Origin: Coriaria nepalensis
Taxonomy: Eukaryota > Streptophyta > Magnoliopsida > Cucurbitales > Coriariaceae
Length of the DNA stretch: 64,000 bases
NCBI GenBank assembly: GCA_027186245.1
Contig: CP114481.1
Span: 27,807,501-27,871,500 of the forward strand
Direction of reading: 5' to 3'
Below the pieces are notes generated by a model that made no database searches, had not been told where the DNA came from, and saw only the letters and a list, made by a program, of their open reading frames with translations. How positions within the stretch are numbered: position 1 is the first letter of the stretch; each line of letters begins with the position of its first letter. The position numbers and the translations under genes are program-made. Positions 1 to 12,199 of the stretch are shown here, one piece after another.

Positions 1-1
1 A

Positions 2-138
2 CACGATTTTCATGCATAACTTGCAATTGATCTACTGAAACCAACTATGCATTTTTTTTAGTGTTAAAGTCATATTATTGCATCTCTTTTACTCATTAAA
101 TCATTCTGAATCACTTCAGCCGAAATTCGCCTTTTAAA
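2..138 (+). repeat. Monomer type A exemplar (136-137 bp)
   Basis: Type A starts CACGA or CATGA, followed by TTTCATGCATAACTTGCAA, then GATCTACTGAAGGCAACTATGCA and a run of 7-8 T. Its second half contains AGTGTTAAAGT, TATTATTGCATCTC, CATTAAATCATTCT and a CACTTCAG.CGAAATTC block. The first ~65 bases closely match type B, while the second half is much less alike. Common variants inside the window are CACGAC/CATGAC/CACAAC at the start, GTCATATT/GTGATATT/GTGACATATT in the middle, and CAGACG/CAGCCG near the end. The T-run is the main source of length change. Confidence 0.9.
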
Positions 139-280
139 CATGACTTTCGTGCATAACTTGCAGTTGATCTATTGAAGGCAACTATCCATTTACTTAGCCT
201 TAAAATCATGTCATTGAGGCTCTTCTAGTCATTAAATCATTATAAATTAATTCGAACGAATTATATTTTTGTCCTTCAAA
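139..280 (+). repeat. Monomer type B exemplar (142 bp)
   Basis: Type B starts CATGACTTTCGTGCATAACT, then TGCAGTTGATCTATTGAAGG and an ACTTAGCCTTAAAATCATG block. It continues with GAGGCTCTTCTAGTCATTAA and ends with the dyad TAATTCGAACGAATTA followed by a TATTTTTG tract. Regional variants include TAATGAATTCG (creates GAATTC), GGACG, and forms such as TTTTAACG that break the dyad. B is 142 bp in the units I counted, because it lacks the long T-run that makes A vary in length. Confidence 0.9.
248..263. other. Near-palindrome in monomer B (7-bp arms, 2-bp centre)
   Basis: TAATTCG (248-254), AA (255-256), CGAATTA (257-263) form a perfect inverted repeat around a two-base centre. It recurs in most type B monomers, so about once per 421 bp. 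It is flanked by AT-rich sequence. Short dyads in satellites are sometimes binding sites for centromere or heterochromatin proteins, but no protein can be assigned here. The sequence does not match the CENP-B box core (TTCG....A..CGGG); I saw no CGGG. Confidence 0.75.
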
Positions 281-423
281 CATGATTTGCTTACATAACC
301 TGCAATTAATCTATTGAATACAACAATGCATTATTTTAGCCTTAAGGAGCATATCATTCAATCTTTTGATATCATTAAATTGTTTGAAAGCACTTCGAAC
401 TAATTCTATTATTGCATTTAAAA
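281..423 (+). repeat. Monomer type C exemplar (143 bp)
   Basis: Type C starts CATGATTTGCTTACATAACC, then TGCAATTAATCTATTGAATA, CAACAATGCATTATTTTAGC and CTTAA(G/A)GAGCATATCATTCA. It ends with TTTTGATATCATTAAATTG, a GCACTTCGAACTAATTCTAT block and a TTGCATTTAAAA junction into the next A. It is the most diverged of the three in its first half, but its CACTTCGAAC block aligns with CACTTCAG in A and AATTCGAAC in B. This supports common descent of the three monomers from one ~140-bp ancestor. A widespread variant has CACATCGAACCAATTC and a following CCACAACTTTCTTGC. Confidence 0.9.
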
Positions 424-1264
424 CATGACTTTCATGCATAACTTGCAATTGATCTACTGAAGGCAACTATGCATTTTTTTAGTGTTAAAGTCATATTATT
501 GCATCTCTTTTACTCATTAAATCATTCTGAATCACTTCAGCCGAAATTCGCCTTTTAAACATGACTTTCGTGCATAACTTGCAGTTGATCTATTGAAGGC
601 AACTATCCATTTACTTAGCCTTAAAATCATGTCATTGAGGCTCTTCTAGTCATTAAATGATTATAAATTAATTCGAACGAATTATATTTTTGTCCTTCAA
701 ACATGATTTGCTTACATAACCTGCAATTAATCTATTGAATACAACAATGCATTATTTTAGCCTTAAGGAGCATATCATTCAATCTTTTGATATCATTAAA
801 TTGTTTGAAAGCACTTCGAACTAATTCTATTATTGCATTTAAAACATGACTTTCATGCATAACTTGCAATTGATCTACTGAAGGCAACTATGCATTTTTT
901 TAGTGTTAAAGTGATATTATTGCATCTCTTTTACTCATTAAATCATTCTGAATCACTTCAGCCGAAATTCGCCTTTTAAACATGACTTTCGTGCATAACT
1001 TGCAGTTGATCTATTGAAGGCAACTATCCATTTACTTAGCCTTAAAATCATGTCATTGAGGCTCTTCTAGTCATTAAATCATTATAAATTAATTCGAACG
1101 AATTATATTTTTCTCTTCAAACATGATTTGCTTACATAACCTGCAATTAATCTATTGAATACAACAATGCATTATTCTAGCCTTAAGGAGCATATCATTC
1201 AGTCTTTTGATATCATTAAATTGTTTGAAAGCACTTCGAACTAATTCTATTATTGCTTTTAAAA

Positions 1265-3180
1265 CACGACTTTCATGCATAACTTGCAATTGAGCTACTG
1301 AAGGCAACTATGCATTTTTTTAGTGTTAAAGTGATATTATTGCATCTCTTTTACTCATTAAATCATTCTAAATCACTTCAGACGAAATTCGACTTTTAAA
1401 CATGACTTTCCTGCATAACTTGTTGTTCATCTATTAAAGGCAACTATACATTTACTTAGCCTTAAAATCATGTCATTGAGGCTCTTCTAGTCATTAAATC
1501 ATTATAAATTAATTCGAACGAATTATATTTTTCTCCTTCAAACATGATTTGCTTACATAACCTGCAATTAATCTATTGAATACAACAATGCATTATTTTA
1601 GCCTTAAAGAGCATATCATTCAGTCTTTTGATATCATTAAATTGTTTGAAAGCACTTTGAACTAATTCTATTATTGCATTTAAAACACTACTTTCATGCT
1701 TAACTCGCAATTGATCTACTGAAGGCAACTATGCATTTTTTTAGTGTTAAAGTCATATTTTTGCATCTCTTTTACTCATTAAATCATTCTAAATCACTTC
1801 AGATGAAATTCGCCTTTTAAACATGACTTTCGTGCATAACTTGCAGTTGATCTATTGAAGGCAACTATCCATTTACTTAGCCTTAAAATCATGTCATTGA
1901 GGCTCTTCTAGTCATTAAATCATTATAAATTAATTCGAACGAATTATATTTTTGTCCTTCAAACATGATTTGCATACATAACCTGCAATTAATCTATTGA
2001 ATACAACAATGCATTATTTTAGCCTTAAGGAGCATATCATTCAATCTTTTGATATCATTAAATTGTTTGAAAGCACTTCGAACTAATTCTATTATTGCAT
2101 TTAAAACATGACTTTCATTCATAACTTGCAATTGATCTACTGAAGGCAACTATGCATTTTTTTAGTGTTAAAGTCATATTATTGCATCTCTTTTACTCAT
2201 TAAATCATTCTGAATCACTTCAGCCGAAATTCGCCTTTTAAACATGACTTTCGTGCATAACTTGCAGTTGATCTATTGAAGGCAACTATCCATTTACTTA
2301 GCCTTAAAATCATGTCATTGAGGCTCTTCTAGTCATTAAATCATTATAAATTAATTCGAACGAATTATATTTTTGTCCTTCAAACATGATTTGCTTACAT
2401 AACCTGCAATTAATCTATTGAATACAACAATGCATTATTCTAGCCTTAAGGAGCATATCATTCAGTCTTTTGATATCATTAAATTGTCTGAAAGCACTTC
2501 GAACTAATTCTATTATTGCATTTAAAACACGACTTTCATGCATAACTTGCAATTGATCTACTGAAGGAAACTATGCATTTTTTTAGTGTTAAAGTCATAT
2601 TATTGCATCTCTTTTACTCATTAAATCATTCTAAATCACTGCAGCCGAAATTCGCCTTTTAAACATGACTTTCGTGCATAACTTGCAGTTGATCTATTGA
2701 AGGCAACTATACATTTACTTAGCCTTAAAATCATGTCATTGAGGCTCTTCTAGTCATTAAATCATTATAAATTAATTCGAACGAATTATATTTTTGTCCT
2801 TCAAACATGATTTGCTTACATAACCTGGAATTAATCTATTGAATACAACAATGCATTATTTTAGCCTTAAAGAGCATATCATTCAGTCTTTTGATATCAT
2901 TAAATTGTTTGAAAGCACTTCGAACAAATTCTATTATTGCATTTAAAACACGAATTTCATGCATAACTTGCAATTGAGCTACTGAAGGCAACTATGCATT
3001 TTTTTAGTGTTAAAGTGATATTATTGCATCTCTTTTACTCATTAAATCATTCTAAATCACTTCAGACGAAATTCGACTTTTAAACATGACTTTCCTGCAT
3101 AACTTGTTGTTCATCTATTAAAGGCAACTATACATTTACTTAGCCTTAAAATCATGTCATTGAGGCTCTTCTAGTCATTA
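1265..3180 (+). repeat. Duplicated block D1, copy 1 (partner 8,003 bp downstream)
   Basis: Rare variants here reappear exactly 8,003 bp later. The CACTACTTTCATGCTTAACTC form of A starts at 1686 and 9689. A C monomer with AAATTGTCTG is at 2481 and 10484. The A form CACGAATTTC is at 2949 and 10952. The offset is 19 trimers. Boundaries are estimated from where shared variants stop. A few single-base differences separate the copies. Confidence 0.8.
1401..1542 (+). repeat. Variant monomer B' (marker of sub-array 1)
   Basis: This B monomer carries a clustered set of changes, with TGTTGTTCATCTATTAAAGG replacing TGCAGTTGATCTATTGAAGG, and is preceded by an A ending TTCGACTTTTAAA. The diagnostic TGTTGTTCAT starts at 1421, 3105, 5212, 7740, 9424 and 11108. 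The spacings are 1684, 2107, 2528, 1684 and 1684 bp, which are exactly 4, 5, 6, 4 and 4 trimers. I did not see it after 11.2 kb. It is a good lineage marker for this block. Confidence 0.85.
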
Positions 3181-3224
3181 AATCATTATAAATTAATTCG
3201 AACGAATTATATTTTTCTCCTTCA

Positions 3225-6171
3225 AACTTGATTTGCTTACATAACCTGCAATTAATCTATTGAATACAACAATGCATTATTTTAGCCTTAAGGAGCATAT
3301 CATTCAATCTTTTGATATCATTAAATTGTTTCAAAGCACTTCGAACTAATTCTATTATTGCATTTAAAACACGATTTTCATGCATAACTTGCAATTGATC
3401 TACTGAAACCAACTATGCATTTTTTTTAGTGTTAAAGTCATATTATTGCATCTCTTTTACTCATTAAATCATTCTAAATCACTTCAGACGAAATTCGCCT
3501 TTTAAACATGACTTTCGTGCATAACTTGCAGTTGATCTATTGAAGGCAACTATCCATTTACTTAGCCTTAAAATCATGTCATTGAGGCTGTTCTAGTCAT
3601 TAAATCATTATAAATTAATTCGAACGAATTATAGTTTTGTCCTTCAAACATGATTTGCTTACATAACCTGGAATTAATCTATTGAATACAACAATGCATT
3701 ATTTTAGCCTTAAGGAGCATATCATTCAATCTTTTGATATCATTAAATTGTTTGAAAGCACTTCGAACTAATTCTATTATTGCATTTAAAACACGATTTT
3801 CATGCATAACTTGCAATTGATCTACTGAAACCAACTATGCATTTTTTTTAGTGTTAAAGTCATATTATTGCATCTCTTTTACTCATTAAATCATTCTAAA
3901 TCACTTCAGACGAAATTCGCCTTTTAAACATGACTTTCGTGCATAACCTGCAGTTGATCTATTGAAGGCAACTATCCATTTACATAGCCTTAAAATCATG
4001 TCATTGAGGCTGTTCTAGTTATTAAATCATTATAAATTAATTCGAACGAATTATATTTTTGTCCTTCAAACATGATTTGCTTACATAACCTGGAATTAAT
4101 CTATTGAATACAACAATGCATTATTTTAGCCTTAAAGAGCATATCATTCAGTCTTTTGATATCATTAAACTGTTTGAAAGCACTTCGAACTAATTCTATT
4201 ATTGCATTTAAAACACGACTTTCATGCATAACTTGCAATTGATCTACTGAAGGCAACTATGCATTTTTTTAGTGTTAAAGTCATATTATTGCATCTCTTT
4301 TACTCATTAAATCATTCTAAATCACTTCAGACGAAATTCGCCTTTTAAACATGACCTTCGTGCTTAACTTGCAGTTGATCTATTGAAGGCAACTATCCAT
4401 TTACTTAGCCTTAAAATCATGTCATTGAGGCTCTTCTAGTCATTAAATCATTATAAATTAATTCGAACGAATTATATTTTTCTCCTTCAAACATGATTTG
4501 CTTACATAACCTGCAATTAATCTATTGAATACAACAATGCATTATTTTAGCCTTAAAGAGCATATCATTCAGTCTTTTGATATCATTAAATTGTTTGGAA
4601 GCACTTCGAACTAATTCTATTATTGCATTTAAAACACGACTTTCATGCATAACTTGCAACTGATCTACTGAAGGAAACTATGCATTTTTTTAGTGTTAAA
4701 GTCATATTATTGCATCTCTTTTACTCATTAAATCATTCTAAATCACTGCAGCCGAAATTCACCTTTTAAACATGACTTTCGTGCATAACTTGCAGTTGAT
4801 CTATTGAAGGCAACTATACATTTACTTAGCCTTAAAATCATGTCATTGAGGCTCTTCTAGTCATTAAATCATTATAAATTAATTCGAACGAATTATATTT
4901 TTGTCCTTCAAACATGATTTGCTTACATAACCTGGAATTAATCTATTGAATACAACAATGCATTATTTTAGCCTTAAAGAGCATATCATTCAGTCTTTTG
5001 ATATCATTAAATTGTTTGAAAGCACTTCGAACAAATTCTATTAATGCATTTAAAACACGGATTTCATGCATAACTTGCAATTGAGCTACTGAAGGAAACT
5101 ATGCATTTTTTTAGTGTTAAAGTCATATTATTGCATCTCTTTTACTCATTAAATCATTCTAAATCACTTCAGACGAAATTCGACTTTTAAACATGACTTT
5201 CCTGCATAACTTGTTGTTCATCTATTAAAGGCAACTATACATTTACTTTGCCTTAAAATCATGTCATTGAAGCTCTTCTAGTCATTAAATCATTATAAAT
5301 TAATTCGAACGAATTATATTTTTCTCCTTCAAACATGATTTGCTTACATAACCTGCAATTAATCTATTGAATACAACAATGCATTATTTTAGCCTTAAAG
5401 AGCATATCATTCAGTCTTTTGATATCATTAAATTGTTTTGAAGCACTTCGAACTAATTCTATTATTGCATTTAAAACACGACTTTCATGCTTAACTTGCA
5501 ACTGATCTACTGAAGGAAACTATGCATTTTTTTAGTGTTAAAGTCATATTATTGCATCTCTTTTACTCATTAAATCATTCTAAATCACTGCAGCCGAAAT
5601 TCGCCTTTTAAACATGACTTTCGTGCATAACTTGCAGTTGATCTATTGAAGGCAATTATACATTTACTTAGCCTTAAAATCATGTCATTGAGGCTCTTCT
5701 AGTCATTAAATCATTATAAATTAATTCGAACGAATTATATTTTTGTCCTTCAAACATGATTTGCTTACATAACCTGGAATTAATCTATTGAATACAACAA
5801 TGCATTATTTTAGCCTTAAGGAGCATATCATTCAGTCTTTTGATATCATTAAATTGTTTGAAAGCACTTCGAACTAATTCTATTATTGCTTTTAAAACAC
5901 GACTTTCATGCATAACTTGCAATTGATCTACTGAAGGCAACTATGCATTTTTTTAGTGTTAAAGTGATATTATTGCATCTCTTTTACTCATTAAATCATT
6001 CTGAATCACTTCAGCCGAAATTCGCCTTTTAAGCATGACTTTCGTGCATAACTTGCAGTTGATCTATTGAAGGCAACTATCCATTTACTTAGCCTTAAAA
6101 TCATGTCATTGAGGCTCTTCTAGTCATTAAATCATTATAAATTAATTCGAACGAATTATATTTTTCTCCTT
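3225..6171 (+). repeat. Duplicated block D2, copy 1 (~2.95 kb, 7 trimers)
   Basis: The block begins at a C monomer with the rare AACTTGATTTGC start and runs until the same marker recurs at about 6173. Shared rare variants are AATTATAGTTTTGTCC (about 3631 and 6577), CATAACCTGCAGTTGATC (about 3948 and 6895) and GACCTTCGTGCTTAAC (about 4354 and 7301), all at an offset near 2,947 bp. Compared with copy 2, it contains one extra trimer at about 4,480-4,905. Confidence 0.82.
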
Positions 6172-8700
6172 CAAACTTGATTTGCTTACATAACCTGCAA
6201 TTAATCTATTGAATACAACAATGCATTATTTTAGCCTTAAGGAGCATATCATTCAATCTTTTGATATCATTAAATTGTTTCAAAGCACTTCGAACTAATT
6301 CTATTATTGCATTTAAAACACGATTTTCATGCATAACTTGCAATTGATCTACTGAAACCAACTATGCATTTTTTTTAGTGTTAAAGTCATATTATTGCAT
6401 CTCTTTTACTCATTAAATCATTCTAAATCACTTCAGACGAAATTCGCCTTTTAAACATGACTTTCGTGCATAACTTGCAGTTGATCTATTGAAGGCAACT
6501 ATCCATTTACTTAGCCTTAAAATCATGTCATTGAGGCTGTTCTAGTCATTAAATCATTATAAATTAATTCGTACGAATTATAGTTTTGTCCTTCAAACAT
6601 GATTTGCTTACATAACCTGGAATTAATCTATTGAATACAACAATGCATTATTTTAGCCTTAAGGAGCATATCATTCAATCTTTTGATATCATTAAATTGT
6701 TTGAAAGCACTTCGAACTAATTCTATTATTGCATTTAAAACACGATTTTCATGCATAACTTGCAATTGATCTACTGAAACCAACTATGCATTTTTTTTAG
6801 TGTTAAAGTCATATTATTGCATCTCTTTTACTCATTAAATCATTCTAAATCACTTCAGACGAAATTCGCCTTTTAAACATGACTTTCGTGCATAACCTGC
6901 AGTTGATCTATTGAAGGCAACTATCCATTTACATAGCCTTAAAATCATGTCATTGAGGCTGTTCTAGTTATTAAATCATTATAAATTAATTCGAACGAAT
7001 TATATTTTTGTCCTTCAAACATGATTTGCTTACATAACCTGGAATTAATCTATTGAATACAACAATGCATTATTTTAGCCTTAAAGAGCATATCATTCAG
7101 TCTTTTGATATCATTAAACTGTTTGAAAGCACTTCGAACTAATTCTATTATTGCATTTAAAACACGACTTTCATGCATAACTTGCAATTGATCTACTGAA
7201 GGCAACTATGCATTTTTTTAGTGTTAAAGTGATATTATTGCATCTCTTTTACTCATTAAATCATTCTAAATCACTTCAGACGAAATTCGCCTTTTAAACA
7301 TGACCTTCGTGCTTAACTTGCAGTTGATCTATTGAAGGCAACTATCCATTTACTTAGCCTTAAAATCATGTCATTGAGGCTCTTCTAGTCATTAAATCAT
7401 TATAAATTAATTCGAACGAATTATATTTTTGTCCTTCAAACATGATTTGCTTACATAACCTGGAATTAATCTATTGAATACAACAATGCATTATTTTAGC
7501 CTTAAAGAGCATATCATTCAGTCTTTTGATATCATTAAATTGTTTGAAAGCACTTCGAACAAATTCTATTAATGCATTTAAAACACGGATTTCATGCATA
7601 ACTTGCAATTGAGCTACTGAAGGAAACTATGCATTTTTTTAGTGTTAAAGTCATATTATTGCATCTCTTTTACTCATTAAATCATTCTAAATCACTTCAG
7701 ACGAAATTCGACTTTTAAACATGACTTTCCTGCATAACTTGTTGTTCATCTATTAAAGGCAACTATACATTTACTTTGCCTTAAAATCATGTCATTGAAG
7801 CTCTTCTAGTCATTAAATCATTATAAATTAATTCGAACGAATTATATTTTTCTCCTTCAAACATGATTTGCTTACATAACCTGCAATTAATCTATTGAAT
7901 ACAACAATGCATTATTTTAGCCTTAAAGAGCATATCATTCAGTCTTTTGATATCATTAAATTGTTTTGAAGCACTTCGAACTAATTCTATTATTGCATTT
8001 AAAACACGACTTTCATGCTTAACTTGCAACTGATCTACTGAAGGAAACTATGCATTTTTTTAGTGTTAAAGTCATATTATTGCATCTCTTTTACTCATTA
8101 AATCATTCTAAATCACTGCAGCCGAAATTCGCCTTTTAAACATGACTTTCGTGCATAACTTGCAGTTGATCTATTGAAGGCAACTATACATTTACTTAGC
8201 CTTAAAATCATGTCATTGAGGCTCTTCTAGTCATTAAATCATTATAAATTAATTCGAACGAATTATATTTTTGTCCTTCAAACATGATTTGCTTACATAA
8301 CCTGGAATTAATCTATTGAATACAACAATGCATTATTTTAGCCTTAAGGAGCATATCATTCAGTCTTTTGATATCATTAAATTGTTTGAAAGCACTTCGA
8401 ACTAATTCTATTATTGCTTTTAAAACACGACTTTCATGCATAACTTGCAATTGATCTACTGAAGGCAACTATGCATTTTTTTAGTGTTAAAGTGATATTA
8501 TTGCATCTCTTTTACTCATTAAATCATTCTGAATCACTTCAGCCGAAATTCGCCTTTTAAGCATGACTTTCGTGCATAACTTGCAGTTGATCTATTGAAG
8601 GCAACTATCCATTTACTTAGCCTTAAAATCATGTCATTGAGGCTCTTCTAGTCATTAAATCACTATAAATTAATTCGAACGAATTATATTTTTCTCCTTC
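6172..8700 (+). repeat. Duplicated block D2, copy 2 (~2.53 kb, 6 trimers)
   Basis: This is the tandem partner of 3225-6171. Up to about 7.4 kb the offset is ~2,947 bp. After that it drops to ~2,528 bp: CACGG is at 5056 and 7584, TTGTTTTGAAGC at about 5433 and 7961, and AAGCATGACT at about 6032 and 8560. This shows the loss (or gain in copy 1) of precisely one trimer. The B dyad at about 6570 reads TTCGTACGAATT, a copy-specific base change. Confidence 0.82.
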
Positions 8701-9267
8701 AAACATGATTTGCTTACATAACCTGCAATTAATCTATTGAATACAACAATGCATTATTCTAGCCTTAAGGAGCATATCATTCAGTCTTTTGATATCATTA
8801 AATTGTTTGAAAGCACTTCGAACTAATTCTATTATTGCATTTAAAACACGACTTTCATGCATAACTTGCAACTGATCTACTGAAGGAAACTATGCATTTT
8901 TTTAGTGTTAAAGTCATATTATTGCATCTCTTTTACTCATTAAATCATTCTAAATCACTGCAGCCGAAATTCGCCTTTTAAACATGACTTTCGTGCATAA
9001 CTTGCAGTTGATCTATTGAAGGCAACTATACATTTACTTAGCCTTAAAATCATGTCATTGAGGCTCTTCTAGTCATTAAATCATTATAAATTAATTCGAA
9101 CGAATTATATTTTTGTCCTTCAAACATGATTTGCTTACATAACCTGGAATTAATCTATTGAATACAACAATGCATTATTTTAGCCTTAAAGAGCATATCA
9201 TTCAGTCTTTTGATATCATTAAATTGTTTGAAAGCACTTCGAACAAATTCTATTATTGCATTTAAAA

Positions 9268-11183
9268 CACGAATTTCATGCATAACTTGCAATTGAGCTA
9301 CTCAAGGCAACTATGCATTTTTTTAGTGTTAAAGTGATATTATTGCATCTCTTTTACTCATTAAATCATTCTAAATCACTTCAGACGAAATTCGACTTTT
9401 AAACATGACTTTCCTGCATAACTTGTTGTTCATCTATTAAAGGCAACTATACATTTACTTAGCCTTAAAATCATGTCATTGAGGCTCTTCTAGTCATTAA
9501 ATCATTATAAATTAATTCGAACGAATTATATTTTTCTCCTTCAAACATGATTTGCTTACATAACCTGCAATTAATCTATTGAATACAACAATGCATTATT
9601 TTAGCCTTAAAGAGCATATCATTCAGTCTTTTGATATCATTAAATTGTTTGAAAGCACTTCGAACTAATTCTATTATTGCATTTAAAACACTACTTTCAT
9701 GCTTAACTCGCAATTGATCTACTGAAGGCAACTATGCATTTTTTTAGTGTTAAAGTCATATTTTTGCATCTCTTTTACTCATTAAATCATTCTAAATCAC
9801 TTCAGACGAAATTCGCCTTTTAAACATGACTTTCGTGCATAACTTGCAGTTGATCTATTGAAGGCAACTATCCATTTACTTAGCCTTAAAATCATGTCAT
9901 TGAGGCTCTTCTAGTCATTAAATCATTATAAATTAATTCGAACGAATTATATTTTTGTCCTTCAAACATGATTTGCTTACATAACCTGCAATTAATCTAT
10001 TGAATACAACAATGCATTATTTTAGCCTTAAGGAGCATATCATTCAATCTTTTGATATCATTAAATTGTTTGAAAGCACTTCGAACTAATTCTATTATTG
10101 CATTTAAAACATGACTTTCATGCATAACTTGCAATTGATCTACTGAAGGCAACTATGCATTTTTTTAGTGTTAAAGTCATATTATTGCATCTCTTTTACT
10201 CATTAAATCATTCTGAATCACTTCAGCCGAAATTCGCCTTTTAAACATGACTTTCGTGCATAACTTGCAGTTGATCTATTGAAGGCAACTATCCATTTAC
10301 TTAGCCTTAAAATCATGTCATTGAGGCTCTTCTAGTCATTAAATCATTATAAATTAATTCGAACGAATTATATTTTTCTCCTTCAAACATGATTTGCTTA
10401 CATAACCTGCAATTAATCTATTGAATACAACAATGCATTATTCTAGCCTTAAGGAGCATATCATTCAGTCTTTTGATATCATTAAATTGTCTGAAAGCAC
10501 TTCGAACTAATTCTATTATTGCATTTAAAACACGACTTTCATGCATAACTTGCAATTGATCTACTGAAGGAAACTATGCATTTTTTTAGTGTTAAAGTCA
10601 TATTATTGCATCTCTTTTACTCATTAAATCATTCTAAATCACTGCAGCCGAAATTCGCCTTTTAAACATGACTTTCGTGCATAACTTGCAGTTGAACTAT
10701 TGAAGGCAACTATACATTTACTTAGCCTTAAAATCATGTCATTGAGGCTCTTCTAGTCATTAAATCATTATAAATTAATTCGAACGAATTATATTTTTGT
10801 CCTTCAAACATGATTTGCTTACATAACCTGGAATTAATCTATTGAATACAACAATGCATTATTTTAGCCTTAAAGAGCATATCATTCAGTCTTTTGATAT
10901 CATTAAATTGTTTGAAAGCACTTCGAACAAATTCTATTATCGCATTTAAAACACGAATTTCATGCATAACTTGCAATTGAGCTACTGAAGGCAACTATGC
11001 ATTTTTTTAGTGTTAAAGTGATATTATTCCATCTCTTTTACTCATTAAATCATTCTAAATCACTTCAGACGAAATTCGACTTTTAAACATGACTTTCTTG
11101 CATAACTTGTTGTTCATCTATTAAAGGCAACTATACATTTACTTAGCCTTAAAATCATGTCATGGAGGCTCTTCTAGTCATTA
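9268..11183 (+). repeat. Duplicated block D1, copy 2
   Basis: This is the partner of the block at 1265-3180 and shares its rare variants in the same order at an offset of 8,003 bp. Upstream of 9268 and past about 11.18 kb the two sequences no longer share diagnostic variants. For example, the C start reads AACTTGATTTGC at about 3226 but AACATGATTTGC at the matching place. Confidence 0.78.
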
Positions 11184-12199
11184 AATCATTATAAATTAAT
11201 TCGAACGAATTATATTTTTGTCCTTCAAACATGATTTGCTTACATAACCTGCAATTAATCTATTGAATACAACAATGCATTATTTTAGCCTTAAAGAGCA
11301 TATCATTCAGTCTTTTGATATCATTAAATTGTTTGAAAGCACTTCGAACTAATTCTATTATTGCATTTAAAACACGACTTTCATGCTTAACTCGCAATTG
11401 ATCTACTGAAGGCAACTATGCATTTTTTTTGGTGTTAAAGTCATATTATTGCATCTCTTTTACTCATTAAATCATTCTAAATCACTTCAGATGAAATTCG
11501 CCTTTTAAACATGACTTTCGTGCATAACTTGCAGTTGATCTATTGAAGGCAACTATACATTTACTTAGCCTTAAAATCATGTCATTGAGGCTCTTCTAGT
11601 CATTAAATCATTATAAATTAATTCGAACGAATTATATTTTTGTCCTTCAAACATGATTTGCTTACATAACCTGCAATTAATCTATTGAATACAACAATGC
11701 ATTATTTTAGCCTTAAAGAGCATATCATTCAGTCTTTTGATATCATTAAATTGTTTGAAAGCACTTCGAACTAATTCTATTATTGCTTTTAAAACACGAC
11801 TTTCATGCATAACTTGCAATTGATCTACTGAAGGCAACTATGCATTTTTTTAGTGTTAAAGTCATATTATTGCATCTCTTTTACTCATTAAATCATTCTA
11901 AATCACTTCAGAAGAAATTCGCCTTTTAAACATGACTTTCGTGCATAACTTGCAGTTGATCTATTGAAGGCAACTATACATTTACTTAGCCTTAAAATCA
12001 TGTCATTGAGGCTCTTCTAGTCATTAAATCATTATAAATTAATTCGAACGAATTATATTTTTGTCCTTCAAACATGATTTGCTTACATAACCTGCAATTA
12101 ATCTATTGAATACAACAATGCATTATTTTAGCCTTAAAGAGCATATCATTCAGTCTTTTGATATCATTAAATTGTTTGAAAGCACTTCGAACTAATTCT

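Larger units (their letters stand above)
2..423 (+). repeat. Exemplar 421-bp trimer unit (A+B+C)
   Basis: This is the first complete trimer. Its parts are A 2-138, B 139-280 and C 281-423. The next units begin at 424, 845 and 1265, giving periods of 422, 421 and 420 bp; the small differences come mainly from the length of the T-run in A. Each monomer begins with a CA(T/C)GA motif just after a TTTAAA or TTCAAA stretch, which I used as the boundary. Roughly 152 such units fill the window. The phase chosen is arbitrary because the array is circularly permutable. Confidence 0.93.

Noticed and set aside
2..423. Promoter-like TATATTTTTG and T-run tracts
   Set aside because: They occur in nearly every trimer as part of an AT-rich repeat. 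There is no associated gene or initiator evidence, so no promoter is called.
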